Positions 8,825 through 18,082 of a stretch of 64,000 nucleotides of DNA are shown piece by piece (position 1 is the stretch's first letter; each line of letters begins with the position of its first letter). A program made the position numbers and the translations under genes. The DNA comes from Prorocentrum cordatum (Eukaryota > Sar > Dinophyceae > Prorocentrales > Prorocentraceae). Location: positions 57,790-121,789 of the forward strand of contig CAUYUJ010005769.1 in assembly GCA_963575745.1 (NCBI GenBank), in the 5' to 3' direction. The notes below the pieces were generated by a model. The model was not told where the DNA came from. It worked only from the letters and a program-made list of their open reading frames with translations, and searched no databases.

Positions 8825-8929
8825 GGTTCTCTTCGGGCATCCGAGCGCCTCGAAGGTGTGGAAGGCGAAGCACTCCCCGCACAGGTCCATGGCGCCCTCC
8901 GCCCCCGCGCTCAGGAAGCGAGGGCCCAT
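8825..8929 (-). CDS. Candidate first exon of the Gly/Lys-rich protein
   Basis: ATG at 8929 in good context (CCGTCATGG) opens 35 codons beginning MGPRFLSAGAEGAMDL and including CGECFAFHTFEALGCPK. GC3 is high until a possible donor AGAACC|GTGCAG at 8825/8824, after which codon use changes. The exon ends in phase 0, which fits the phase-0 start at 7803. The two cysteine pairs could hint at metal binding, but spacing and length are too short to name a domain. The join to the terminal exon is inference. Confidence 0.4.
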
Positions 8930-9177
8930 GACGGTGGAGAACCAAATAACGCGACATTGTCGACCATTGAGCCTTTGCTCACCCATTGGCCCTGGGCGGT
9001 TTTCGGCGGTCTCCTGACAATCTTCGGTGGTCTTCGGTCCTCCCGACGGTCTTCCGTGGCCTTCTGATGGGCTTCGGCAGTGTGCGGCTGGTCCTTCACG
9101 GCTCCCAGCGGTTTTTGGCGCGTATGCTGGGTGGCTGCGCTCAACGGGGGGCCCCTGATTTGACACCGAAAAAAAAT
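8930..9177. repeat. Degenerate CGGTGGTCTTCGGTCC repeats
   Basis: Short imperfect repeats of GGT(C/G)TTC(C/G)G(T/A) dominate about 9000-9120. No gene was seen. Confidence 0.5.
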
Positions 9178-9360
9178 CGGGTCTGGCGAAAGGGGGGGAT
9201 AGCAAAAGGGGGGGTTTAAGAATCAGCTCACGTATAGCTGATTCTCCCGGCGCCTCCCCGCGCCGGGCGGCGCCCATGTCTCGAGGCATGGGCCCGGCGG
9301 CGGGGCCGAAACCAGCTGCACGCAGCAAATTTCGTACCCCCCCGTCTCCCAATCCCCCCG
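9178..9360. mobile_element. M1 element, right end truncated
   Basis: TCGGGTCTGGCGAAAGGGGG starts a good M1 match, but the right end stops at AATCCCCCCG and lacks the CTTTCGCCCGACCCGA terminus. 9361-9480 follows with repeats of AAAAATCGTCTGGCCCGAAA. Confidence 0.75.
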
Positions 9361-9692
9361 AAAAAAAGGCGTAGAGAAAACGTAGGCGTAGAGAAAAATC
9401 GTCTGGCCCGAAAAATCGTCTGGCCCGAAAAAAAAAATACCCCCCGAAAAATCGTCTGGCCCGAAAAAAAGGCGTAGAGAAACGGAGGCGTTCGGGGGCG
9501 CGGGGACTCTTCGGTCTTGGCCGGGGCCCTCTCCCCGCGGACTCCTGCCCGGCGCGGGGGCGGCACCGGAAGCGCACCCCCAGGGTGTGCGGGGGGGGGG
9601 GGGGGGGCTCAGCCCAGCGCCGACTCCGAACCCCGCGCGGACGTCCAACAGTCTACAAGACAGGGCAGTTTTTAACACATGGGATTTTTAAG
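9361..9692. repeat. CGTCTGGCCCGAAAAA tandem repeats and a G run
   Basis: At least three copies of AAAAATCGTCTGGCCCG and two of GGCGTAGAGAAA occur at 9361-9485, and a long G homopolymer near 9587-9607. No gene was seen. Confidence 0.6.
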
Positions 9693-10023
9693 TATCCCAG
9701 TGCGACCCTACCTAGGAGTTGGAGCCCCTAGGAAAGCAGCATTGGTAGTGGCAGTGAAGCTAAGCTAAAGCTAAGCTAAAACTAAGGTAAAGCTAAGCTA
9801 AAGCTAAGGTAAAGCTGAGCTAAAGCTAAGCTAAAGCTAAGCTAAAGCTAAGCTAAAGCTAAGCTAAAGCTAAGCTAAAGCTAAGCTAAAGCTAAGCTAA
9901 AGCTAAAGCTAAGCTAAAGCTCCCAGGGGACGGGGGGAACCGCGGGGCGGATGCCGGGGGAACCGCCTGGGGCGATATCCACTGCCCGGCCCCTTTAAGC
10001 AACGAGGGTAAGAACCCTTTTCT
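9693..10023. repeat. Right arm of the long inverted repeat
   Basis: The reverse complement reads like 1-505 but with a shorter 11-bp array (about 9757-9932, unit TAAGCTAAAGC). The similarity stops at TATCCCAGTGCG on the inside and at GTAAGAACCCTTTTCT on the outside. Confidence 0.85.
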
Positions 10024-10771
10024 AGGCAGAGCCTAGGTAGGGAAAAGCATAGGATTTTGAATACATGATTAATGCATGAATAAATGAATGCATGAACTCA
10101 TCGTTGTTTTTAGTATGAAATCCCTGCATGTTTAATACATGATCTGCACGCGGAACATGTATTAAGAAACGGCACTGTGGACCTACGCGGCAAAGGGTCT
10201 TGCCGGAACGAAGTCCAGTAGGCACGCCTTTCCCATGGACGGTCGGCCTCGCGAGGCGCCTTGCGGGTGCCCGGGGCCAAAAGAGGGTCGAGCACTTCGA
10301 CTTGGCACCTGCTGGCAGGCCGGAGTCTCGCCTGATGCGTCTACTGTATGCCTACGTGCAGTCTTGCTGGGCGGCGATCATGAAAAGAAGCTCGGGGGGC
10401 GATTCCAGCACACATTTGCTGCATGTGAGCAAAATGTCGAATCTCAGCGGAAACGACGACGCACACGAGCAAGCCTGGCACCCAACATATAAATGCACGA
10501 ATCCTGGCAGCCCCCCCCAAGCATCTCTTAACCGTCATCCCACCAGGTCGGCTCCACGTCGAGGCCGCGGCTACCAGGTCGAACGCCACTGGTGGCCTGG
10601 AATCGGCTGACATCCAACGAACTTCGCTATCATACGACAGACGACAGCGGTCGTTCGGGGAGAGACGATCCACTCGGTGCCAGAAGCCCATGCCGACGCC
10701 GCCACGACACGAGCTGGCAGTAGTTGTTTGGCTCTCGAGATGGGCTCCACGAAGCAGCTGGCGCACCTCAC
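10024..10771. other. Stretch without a confirmed gene
   Basis: A plus-strand frame from about 10200 to 10610 reads as a varied peptide (for example RPESRLMRLLYAYVQSCW). A minus-strand frame is also open. Neither has resolved splice sites. The 3' part may be intron or 3' sequence of the minus-strand gene above it. Confidence 0.4.
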
Positions 10772-10918
10772 GCCACGGTGCTCGGCCACCCCAATGGCCA
10801 GGCCGCCGTCCCAGGAGAAGACGTCGGGAACCGCCTGCGGCAGCAGCTCCAGCAGCTCCAGGCCCGCGCCCCGCACGAGGGCCGCCACCGGCTCCCTCGA
10901 CGGAGCGTTCGCCAGCGC
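10772..10918 (-). CDS. Exon E4 of an unrecognised minus-strand gene
   Basis: Preceded on its own strand by a long (TCC)n tract ending CCTCCTGTCGAG|GCGCTGG. The frame gives ALANAPSREPVAALVRGAG, then LELLELLPQAVPDVFSWDGG, up to a possible donor GGC|GTGAGG at 10771. It has very high GC3 and a normal residue mix. It starts in phase 0, compatible with E1-E3. The Leu-rich helical look could suit a repeat-helix protein, but no family was recognised. Confidence 0.5.
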
Positions 10919-11692
10919 CTCGACAGGAGGAGACGGAGGAGAAGGAGACGGAGGAGGAGGAGGAGGAGGAGGAGGAGGAGGAGGAGGAGGAGGAGGAGGA
11001 GGAGGAGGAGGAGGAGGGCGGAGGGAGGGAGGAGGGAGGGAGGGAGGGAGGGAGGGACGGAGGGATGAGGGAAGAGAGAGAGAGGAGATAGGGGAGGGAG
11101 GAGGCAGGAGGAGGAGGAGGAGGAGGAGGAGGAGGAAGAGGAGGACGAGGAGGAGGAGGGAGGAGGAAGGGCTCCTTCTCGTCCCTCCCATCCTCTTGCT
11201 CCTTCCCCCTACTCCCCCTCGACTCTGCTTCGCCCTCTCCTGATCCATCGGGGGGGGCGGGCGGGGGTCCTGACCTGGAGCGGCACTGGAACTTACCAAT
11301 CCCCGTCCTCCTCTCGGAGACGCCCCTACGGTTCACCTCGGTTCGCCCGCCGCTTGACGAGGTGCAGCGGACTGGCACCGACCCCGAAAGCACCCTCCTC
11401 CTCCCTCCAACACGGTACCGAGACCGCTGCTCCCCGGACCTCTCCTGGGGTGCGTTCTGACCTGGATTTCGAGCCAACCGTGGTGACGAGGAACGGGTTA
11501 AGGTATCAACAGATGCTCCTCCTCCTCCTCCTCCTCCTCCTCCTCCTCCTCCTCCTCCTCCTCTCCTCCTCCTCCTCCTCCTCCCTCTCTCTCTCTCCTC
11601 CTCCCTCCCTCCCTCCCTCCCTCCCCCCTCCCTCCCTCCCTCCCTCCCTCCGCCTCCTCCTCCTCCTCCTCCTCCTCCTCCTCCTCCTCTTC
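10919..11692. repeat. (GGA)n array, unresolved segment and (TCC)n array
   Basis: (GGA)n/(GGGA)n at about 10926-11167 and (TCC)n at about 11516-11692 flank about 350 bp (11168-11515) in which no exon was recognised. On the minus strand the first array provides the pyrimidine tract upstream of E4. Confidence 0.7.
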
Positions 11693-11811
11693 TTCATGGG
11701 CCCCGTGGCCGCTCCCGGTCCCTCTTCCCGGGGAGAGAGGAGCACTGGCGCCTTGAGGAGGGCGGCGGAGCAGTCCCCGAGCTTGCTGTCGTCCGGCCCG
11801 AAGATGAAGCC
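11693..11811 (-). CDS. Exon E3 of an unrecognised minus-strand gene
   Basis: The acceptor-like CTCCACCGTCGCTCGAG|GGC begins GFIFGPDDSKLGDCSAALLK, followed by PVLLSPREEGPG. The 3' end is uncertain. AAG|GCGCCA after LLK would be a GC donor in phase 0, otherwise the exon continues to the purine run at 11692. The pyrimidine-rich upstream sequence and phase agree with the other exons. Confidence 0.45.
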
Positions 11812-12675
11812 CTCGAGCGACGGTGGAGGCGATGGCGGGAGAGGCGGGAAGAGGAGGATGGAGAAGGTAACAGGGCATATGTCGACCCCTATCCCAGACA
11901 TCGTGGGGTTTTCGCATGAAGCAGAAATTTGAGCCCCAACCCTGGGATATACGATTGGGGGGCGTTCATCCTCGATAGTGGTGCGTCCGAATAGCCTCCT
12001 TGGGGTGTATCCAAGGGTTTCCCTCTTTTTCTGAGAGGTCATACTTTTCCGGCGAAGCTCGGGGATTGGGGGAGAAAAGTCACCTGCGAGAAGGGGGCGC
12101 GGAGGAGGGGTATGAGGAGGGGTATTGCCCGTCCTTCCACTGTCCTCCCGAGGTGGTGGGCGACGGCGCCGGAAGCGTCAAGCCGGCGCTCCCTCTACCG
12201 CCGCCCACCACCTCGGGAGGACAGTGGAAGGACGGGAAATACGAGGAGACGGAGGAGCAGCATGACCCCGCCGATACCCCGCAAAACCTTAGAACGGTCA
12301 CAATCCGTCTCCCCCCTCTTGCCTCCCCCCCTTGCAGAGATTCATGTCACCCGGGTAGGGCGGCTATACATACAACTGAAGCTGATGTTCAGACTAGGTA
12401 CCACATCCTTGTGGCAACCAGGCTGTCCGACGGCGCTGTGGCTTCTGTCGGGCCCATGGTAAGAGTAGTAGAGGGCAGGACAAACAAACATCCTGATGAG
12501 AACCACCCCGACGAGCAAAGCCGTGTCGCAAACGCACCCAAGGAAGGCATGGAACAGGACGGGTCTGCTTCGTAAACGCGTGCAGCGTACACTAAGGTGG
12601 GGGTCGGGATGGTTCTTGACACTGGCCTGTCTGATCCGATCCGATCCTCCACCGTCCTGCTTCCTCCCCCTCGCC
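11812..12675. repeat. Intron with a hairpin element
   Basis: Arms CCGTCCTTCCACTGTCCTCC and GGAGGACAGTGGAAGGACGG, near 12128-12162 and 12202-12238, form a strong hairpin. The rest shows open frames on both strands but no convincing exon. Confidence 0.6.
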
Positions 12676-12846
12676 TCGGCGGTGGACAGACCTCCCTTTA
12701 GTAAACCTCCCCTTAGTGAAGACGGCCTGGGACCGAAACCGACGGACCTGGACCCGCAAACATAACGGCCGTGACGCCCTCTCGCGAACCGAAAACGGCC
12801 AGTTCACTAATCGACGTGTTAGGGTAGAAGGTCTATCCACATCCGA
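12676..12846. mobile_element. M3 element with TCGCC target duplication
   Basis: Ends TCGGCGGTGGACAGACC and GTCTATCCACATCCGA, flanked by TCGCC at 12671-12675 and 12847-12851. It is more diverged from the 5.4/8.0-kb copies than they are from each other, and closer to the 22.3-kb copy. Confidence 0.88.
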
Positions 12847-12971
12847 TCGCCCTCCCCCTCCTCCTCCCCCTCCTCCTCCTCCTCCTCCTCCTCCTCCTCC
12901 TCGTCCTACTCTGGCCGGACCTCCCGGTGCCTGCGCTTGCGCCCACCCCGAGCCTCGAGCAGTGGCCTCAC

Positions 12972-13043
12972 GGGCTCCAGCTCCGGGATGGTGTCGGCGC
13001 CCGCCAGCGCCTTCTTGAGCAGGGGGAGCACCATCTCGCGGTG
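12972..13043 (-). CDS. Exon E2 of an unrecognised minus-strand gene
   Basis: A (TCC)n tract on the minus strand ends CTCCCAG|CAC, giving HREMVLPLLKKALAGADTIP then ELEP before a possible donor CCC|GTGAGG (12971). The frame is open further, to TAG at 12906, with other possible donors. The phase-0 start fits E1 ending at CAG (13475). This is the clearest case here of (TCC)n acting as a polypyrimidine tract. Confidence 0.55.
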
Positions 13044-13474
13044 CTGGGAGGAGGAGGAGGAGGAGGAGGAGGAGGAGGAGGAGGAGGAGGAGGAGGAGGA
13101 AGAGGAGGAGGAGGAGGAGGAGGAGGCGATGTGTAGAGGGGGGAGGAGGGTTCTCGTTTCACGAGGGAGCCCGCACCGCCGCGATTTGGTGTTTCTGAAG
13201 CACTCGTTTGCAATCGGCCCGTCGAGTATACTTGATAATGGGTGGGCTTCAGCCCCAATGCTGGACTGCGGATTGGGAATGCTGAGCCGTAGTTGGCGTT
13301 CCGCGCAATCTTCCAAACACCAGGTCTAATATTTGGTGCTGTCCTGCATGGACGTTGGGTCTGGTGTTGGACTTCTGGGGGAGGGAATTTCGAAATGAGG
13401 AGGGGAGAGGAAGGAAGGAAGAGGAGGGGAGGCAGGGAGGAGGAGAAGGGAAGGAGGAGGAGAGGGGACGAGTC
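13044..13474. repeat. (GGA)n array and intron
   Basis: (GGA)n at about 13048-13128 and a GGA/GGGA-rich stretch at about 13395-13465. Between them lies unique sequence with no recognised exon. Confidence 0.6.
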
Positions 13475-13683
13475 CTGGCCCCCGATGCGGTTAATCTTCT
13501 CCTGCTTCCGATGCGCCCTCTGCGCCAGGATCGGGAGGAACTGCAGCACCAGGCTCGAGATCATCCTCGAGGACAGGCGACCGGCGTGGTGGAGCCCGGC
13601 CAGGCAGAGCAGGAGCTTCTGGGGCCCTACGCTGCGGCAGCTCTGGCTCGCGATTCCTGGCACGAAGCCGTCGGCGAACCCAC
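13475..13683 (-). CDS. Exon E1 of an unrecognised minus-strand gene
   Basis: The acceptor-like CCCCCTCTTCTCGAG|GT begins the frame GGFADGFVPGIASQSCRSVG, then PQKLLLCLAGLHHAGRLSSR and MISSLVLQFLPILAQRAHRK. The exon likely ends GGC CAG|GACTCG, which would be a GA donor in phase 0. The pattern of short amphipathic helices (LLLCLAGLHHAG) vaguely recalls helical-repeat RNA-binding proteins. This is not a family assignment. Confidence 0.5.
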
Positions 13684-13900
13684 CTCGAGAAGAGGGGGAG
13701 GATGGACGGGTTCGAGGGTTTCGGAAGTTTTCGTCGGCTGTCGGCGGCCTTCCTGCCTGGGGGTGCTCTTCGACAACTGCGCCTGGCCGACAGGCATCCC
13801 GGGGGGAGGGGGCAACGGAAACCATCAGCCATCACGCTACCAGAAATAAGGCGCAAAGGAAGGGAGGAGGAGGAGGAGGAGGAGGAGGAGGAGGAGGAGG
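13684..13900. other. Upstream of exon E1, no exon recognised
   Basis: Contains several minus-strand open frames. A (GGA)n run begins at about 13863 and continues to the assembly gap. Confidence 0.4.
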
Positions 13901-14000
13901 NNNNNNNNNNNNNNNNNNNNNNNNNNNNNNNNNNNNNNNNNNNNNNNNNNNNNNNNNNNNNNNNNNNNNNNNNNNNNNNNNNNNNNNNNNNNNNNNNNNN
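13901..14000. other. Assembly gap (100 N)
   Basis: Exactly 100 N after a (GGA)n run, so the true length is unknown. Upstream exons of the E1-E4 gene could be lost here. Confidence 0.95.
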
Positions 14001-14270
14001 CTCCCCACCACCCATTTCGGCACACCCTTCACACGTTTCGTGGCCCCATAGGGAGCTCCACCGAAGGCCCCAGTGGCGCTGTGCCTATGAGAAGAGGGGC
14101 CTAGTTTGCGTGCCCCCTCCTTCGTCTCATATCCGTGCGGTACTCGCAGCTGCATATGGTTGGGTCCTTCGCCAGGCTAATTTTCCATGTTTTTTAATAC
14201 ATTTCTTGGGAATAGACGATTACTTGTGTCTTTGTGTTTTTCCCTCGATTGAATCGACGACTAATTGTGA
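14001..14270. repeat. Single inverted 90-bp minisatellite unit, its head, and an M4 fragment
   Basis: The reverse complement of GGTGGAGCTCCCTATGGGGC and of GGCGAAGGACCCAACCATAT shows that this is one unit plus the head sequence of the arrays at 45.0 and 63.3 kb. About 14180-14270 resembles the 3' part of M4 (TTTTCTGGG..CGATTA.TTGTGTCT). Confidence 0.75.
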
Positions 14271-14814
14271 AGATTGCCGCTCGATGCGCTCGCAGACACT
14301 TTGGAGGAACTCATCCGCGCCAGGTCTCCGGCGCAGACGCGGCCGTGCCTCGGCGCGCCCACTGGCCTCACGGCGGAGGCGCAGCCGTGCTGGAAGCGGC
14401 GGCGAGCGAGGGGGGGGAGTGAGAAGGAGAAGGCCTTCTCGGAAGGTGGCGGGACTTCTCAGAAGGCGTCGCGCCTTCTGAGAAGTCCTCTGTGCCTTCT
14501 GGGGAAGGCTGAGAACGCTTCCCAGGAGGCAAGGGGAGTTCCGAGCCTTCTGAGATGGCCTCCTCCTTTTCCTCCTCCTCCTCCTCCTTCTCCTCCTCCT
14601 CCCCCTCCTCCTCCTCCTCCTCCATCCTCCTCCCCCTCCTCCTCCTCCTCCTCCTCCTCCTCCTCCTCCTCCTCGCTCGCCGCCGATGAACGCAGCGGAG
14701 CGGGAAGGACCTCAACGCCCAACCTCTTCGGCGGAGCCGCGCGCGCAGCCGTCCCTCCGCCAGCGACGGGGGCGAGCCCGCGGCCGTGCGAGCCCCGGGT
14801 CAGCAGCGTGAGGA
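14271..14814. repeat. GAAGGC inverted repeats, (TCC)n and unresolved segments
   Basis: Repeated CTTCTGAGAAG/CCTTCTCGGAAGG motifs occupy about 14405-14545 and (TCC)n about 14560-14675. Flanking segments (14271-14400, 14676-14814) have open frames on both strands. The minus-strand GADEFLQSVCERIERQ is the most gene-like peptide but has no resolved exon limits. Confidence 0.5.
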
Positions 14815-14850
14815 CATCGTGCGGCGGCGTCTCGGTTTGCGCCCAGCGGG
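14815..14850. repeat. Left copy of a perfect 36-bp direct duplication
   Basis: CATCGTGCGGCGGCGTCTCG to CAGCGGG, identical to 15025-15060. Confidence 0.92.
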
Positions 14851-15024
14851 TAAAACGACGCGAAGATCGGGACAAAATCGGATCGGGATAACTCGAAATC
14901 TCTGAGAATCGGCGGGTTTGGAGGATGTATTGGGCGCCGCGGCCGCTCCAGAGCGTTCCGGAACGCTCTGAGAGCGCTCCGGAACGCTCTGGAGCGATTT
15001 ATCCCGATCCTAGCCTTGTTTTAG
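14851..15024. mobile_element. 174-bp TIR element between perfect 36-bp repeats
   Basis: The ends TAAAACGACG and CTTGTTTTAG are near-inverted, and GATCGGGATAA/TTATCCCGATC pair inside. The core holds GAGCGTTCCGGAACGCTCTG palindromes. With the last G of the left duplicate it has GT...AG ends on the plus strand, so it could be spliced as an intron. A relative lies near 39770-39925. Confidence 0.75.
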
Positions 15025-15060
15025 CATCGTGCGGCGGCGTCTCGGTTTGCGCCCAGCGGG
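15025..15060. repeat. Right copy of the perfect 36-bp direct duplication
   Basis: Identical to 14815-14850 and abuts the element terminus TTTTAG. Confidence 0.92.
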
Positions 15061-15335
15061 GGCGGGCGAACAGCCGTCTGGAGCGAGGCCGCAGGAAGGT
15101 TATCGGCCCGGCTCAGCGAGGCCAGTGGGGACGCGGGGTCCGCTTGGGGCTGTCCGTGGCGTCTGGGTGCGGCTGGAGACAAGAAGGTTGTGCCTGCGTT
15201 GCACCAGGAGAAGAAGAACTCAGAAACACATCGTCGCCCTCCTCCTCTTCTTTTTCCTCCGCTTCCGCCTCCTACTCCTGCTCCTCCTCCGCCTCCTCCT
15301 CCTGCTCCTCCTCCGCCTCCTCCTCCCCCTCCTCC
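15061..15335. other. Unresolved GC-rich segment and degenerate (TCC)n
   Basis: Open frames on the plus strand run from the 36-bp duplicate into a (TCC)n-like tract. The coding status is unclear. Confidence 0.35.
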
Positions 15336-15565
15336 TCCTCATCATCATCAGCATCAGCATCAGCATCATCAGCATCATCAGCATCATCAGCATCATCAGC
15401 ATCATCAGCATCATCAGCATCATCAGCATCATCATCATCATCAGCATCAGCATCAGCATCAGCATCAGCATCAGCATCAGCATCAGCATCAGCATCAGCA
15501 TCAGCATCATCATCATCATCATATCATCATATCATCATCATCATCATCATATCATCATCATCATG

Positions 15566-15606
<41 letters not shown>
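15336..15606. repeat. (CAT)n/(CAG)n microsatellite
   Basis: CATCAG and CAT triplet array of about 270 bp. All open frames across it are repeat translations. Confidence 0.95.
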
Positions 15607-15608
<2 letters not shown>

Positions 15609-16249
15609 ATACTTCTCTATGTCCACCTCTCTCCGTGGACGCCAGGATCCTGGAGTGCCACATCGGAAGCGCAGAAAGGAGGTCCAGCACGAGATATCTT
15701 AAGGCTTACGTGGTCTGCTACGTGAGCGGGAAGATGTGACACAGGGAGGTCTTCTGGCACATGGAACTGTTGTCTTCGACCCTGGGCGATCAGGGAGGAA
15801 GGTCTCTGAGCGACGGGCATAAACTTACCAGGAGGGGCTGCAGAAGGAACAGCACATCGCCCGCCACCTGTGCGCCTTGTTAATTCTGCGAGGTGGCGAC
15901 GTCCGAATGGCGCCACCATGCTGCTGGCCCACCCGTCCTCTTTGCGCTGCCGACACCCGCCCTCGCCAAGGCGGGCCCGCCCCGACCAACAGCGTTTGAG
16001 TGCCTCTGCGAAGCGGACAACCCTGTTCCAGCAACAATCCTTTCCTCGTCTGCTCTCTGCGCTCCCTCTCCTCGTCGTCATCCGCCCATCCCCATGTGTT
16101 GTTCTTCCGTCGTCGGGCACCGGCGTCCTGCGCGGGGCTCTGCTGGACGAACGCGGGGGCCTCGCAGGAAGAAGCCAACTACGGATACACCGACGCCGAT
16201 CTTGGCCAAGGGAATCCTGGAGCACAGACCCTACGGCCGATTGTTTGTG
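15607..16249 (-). other. Unresolved segment with a possible minus-strand exon
   Basis: On the minus strand, CTTCTTCCTGCGAG|GCC near 16161 could open an exon reading APAFVQQSPAQDAGARRRKN. A GTAAG donor-like site lies near 15711. Two minus frames and one plus frame are open, so no CDS is asserted. Confidence 0.3.
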
Positions 16250-16529
16250 CCTAGCGTACCACGGCGGCGGCCCGGGCGGCACGCCATGCCCTGCAAGCGG
16301 GCTGCGTGTCGCTTCGTTTCGCGGGGGGGGAGGCTGCGAAAGGCTCGGGACGTTGACACCTGGCGACCGGGAAACACTTGGCGCGTCGTGCCGAGGCATG
16401 GTGGGCCAGAACCGGCGGCGCGACCCGCCAGCCAAGAGTTCCCGATCGCAGGCCGCCCAGCTTCACGCCTCGCGCTGAGCGATGCGCGACGAGCGCTTCT
16501 CTTCGCACCCTCGCAGCAGCCCCCCTGGA
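16250..16529. repeat. Dispersed repeat R-cgc and unresolved flank
   Basis: GGCGGCACGCCATGCCCTGC and TGCGTGTCGCTTC (16260-16340) recur with changes at 35868-35945 and 61245-61320. Confidence 0.6.
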
Positions 16530-16770
16530 TGGAGGCCTCCCAGATTGGGGTCGGAGTAGATGGGGTCGGGGGATGGCGCCGCATCGCCGATACATCGGCG
16601 ATACATCGGCGATGCATCGGCGATGCACCAGCGATGCATCGTCGACGCGGGCGATGCATCAGCGACGTCGGCGTGAAGAAAATCGGGCTCCACATCGAGC
16701 CGCATCGGCGATACATCGGCGATGCGGCGCGATCCTCCGACCCCATCTACTCCGACCCCATCTGGGAGGC
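16530..16770. mobile_element. TIR element with internal GATGCATCGGC repeats
   Basis: The arms GGCCTCCCAGATTGGGGTCG and CGACCCCATCTGGGAGGCCT are inverted, and the centre is a tandem of CGATGCATCGG. CTGGA borders both sides (16525 and 16771), although it overlaps the arm. A fragment of the same element lies at 49078-49142. Confidence 0.75.
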
Positions 16771-17105
16771 CTGGAGTTGCTGCGCCTCCTCAGACTTAGG
16801 TCGGGCATGTCCCCCTACAGGCGGACGTTGGACGAGAAACACAAAATAACCCCAAAATGCTCAAACATACCCAACAATACTCAACACATTGTCCCTGAAT
16901 TATTTGTTGATTATCTTTGAATCTTTCTCCTGGGGAGGCACAGCTCTCCAGCCCAGGCCGCGAAGCGCAGAGCGGCCGTGTCCTCGCCCTCCTGCGGCCG
17001 ACGTACGGCCGAGCACCCCTGCCCTTCCGGCAGACCACGGGGCCCCCCATATGGAGCGTGCGCGTCCTAACGAGGACGTCGAAGCGGATCGGCCCGTTGC
17101 GACGA
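16771..17105. other. Stretch without a recognised gene
   Basis: Contains an AT-richer run (16840-16925). No exon or repeat was recognised. Confidence 0.45.
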
Positions 17106-17270
17106 TAGGGGGCCGCATGCGAACCCAACCCCTACCCCCCACGATTTCTGATGGGGGAGGGTGGGGTTCACTTCGCTTGGGAGCTCCCGAATGAAGTGAA
17201 CCCCGCCCTCCCCCTCAGAAATCGTGGGGGGTAGGGGTATGTAGGGGCAGGGTTCGCATTTGGCCCCCTA
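17106..17270. mobile_element. M9 element, long inverted arms, GACGA target duplication
   Basis: The arms TAGGGGGCCGCATGCGAACC and GGTTCGCATTTGGCCCCCTA are the tips of a nearly complete 165-bp hairpin. GACGA flanks both sides (17101-17105 and 17271-17275). Confidence 0.92.
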
Positions 17271-17527
17271 GACGAATCCCCCCCGCCTCCCCCCCCCCGA
17301 AAGCCGAGAGGAGGGGGGGAATCCTGAGCCCCGGATCGGCCTGGTCAAACAGGCCTGGCCCTGTGGGTCCTGCTGGGGCCCGACGCGGCCGACTGGGTCG
17401 AGCCCAGCAGCCCATCAAAAAGCTCTCGAGGGGGCGGAACTGCGTGGAAACGGCACGGGGCCCGAGAGCCTCCAGGAGCCCTCCAAAGCCTACCGAGACC
17501 TTGAGAAGCATAGTCTGCGTCGGTGTA
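17271..17527. other. Stretch without a recognised gene
   Basis: Open frames occur on both strands. No domain or element was recognised. Confidence 0.4.
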
Positions 17528-17710
17528 CACTGGCGGCGCGCCAAGGGGGGAGTGGGGCGAGGGGGCGCGGCTTTCTGAGCACGCAGGGGCCTGGCCTCGG
17601 AGAAGGGCTCGAAGGCTTCTCACCGAAGGCGGGAGGGCTTCCAAGAAGCCCCCTACCTTCTTAGAAGGGCCGCCCCCGCGCCCCACTGTCCCCGTGCACG
17701 CGCCTCCGAG
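17528..17710. mobile_element. GAAGGC-type TIR element, relative of channel intron 2
   Basis: The ends GGCGGCGCGCCAAGGGGGGA and GCCCCACTGTCCCCGTGCAC, with internal CTTCTTAGAAGG-type repeats, resemble the element filling 59721-59896. Confidence 0.55.
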
Positions 17711-18082
17711 GCGTCAGGGGGGAGGTCTGGTCTGGCGGCCCCTGCGTGGGGCCAGGAGCCCGAGACCTGGTGAGAAGCATCAGGATCCCTCTCCCTCCGG
17801 ACCCCTCCCTGTGAAACAATCGGCTCCAAACCTGCGTCCTGGACCCCTGAAGGGGTTCTTATCCTGGCGAATTTTTTGAGCTGCGTCCGGTCACGGCGAC
17901 GAAGGCCACCCGATGCGAGATGGAGATGCATTCGCATTCCTGAATTACCGCCCGGGGAATAGATTTTCGCAGGCCTCGGCAGGCAATAGCTATGGAAACC
18001 TGCCAGATCTACGAACATGCGCCGCCTGCCGAGGTCCCCGAAGATCGATCCCCGCCCCGGACCAGAAAAAGCCTCTGACCAT
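17711..18082. other. Unresolved segment
   Basis: Includes GCCTGCCGAGGT(C/G)CCGAAGAT near 18030, also present near 33700, so at least part is dispersed repeat. No exon was confirmed. Confidence 0.4.
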
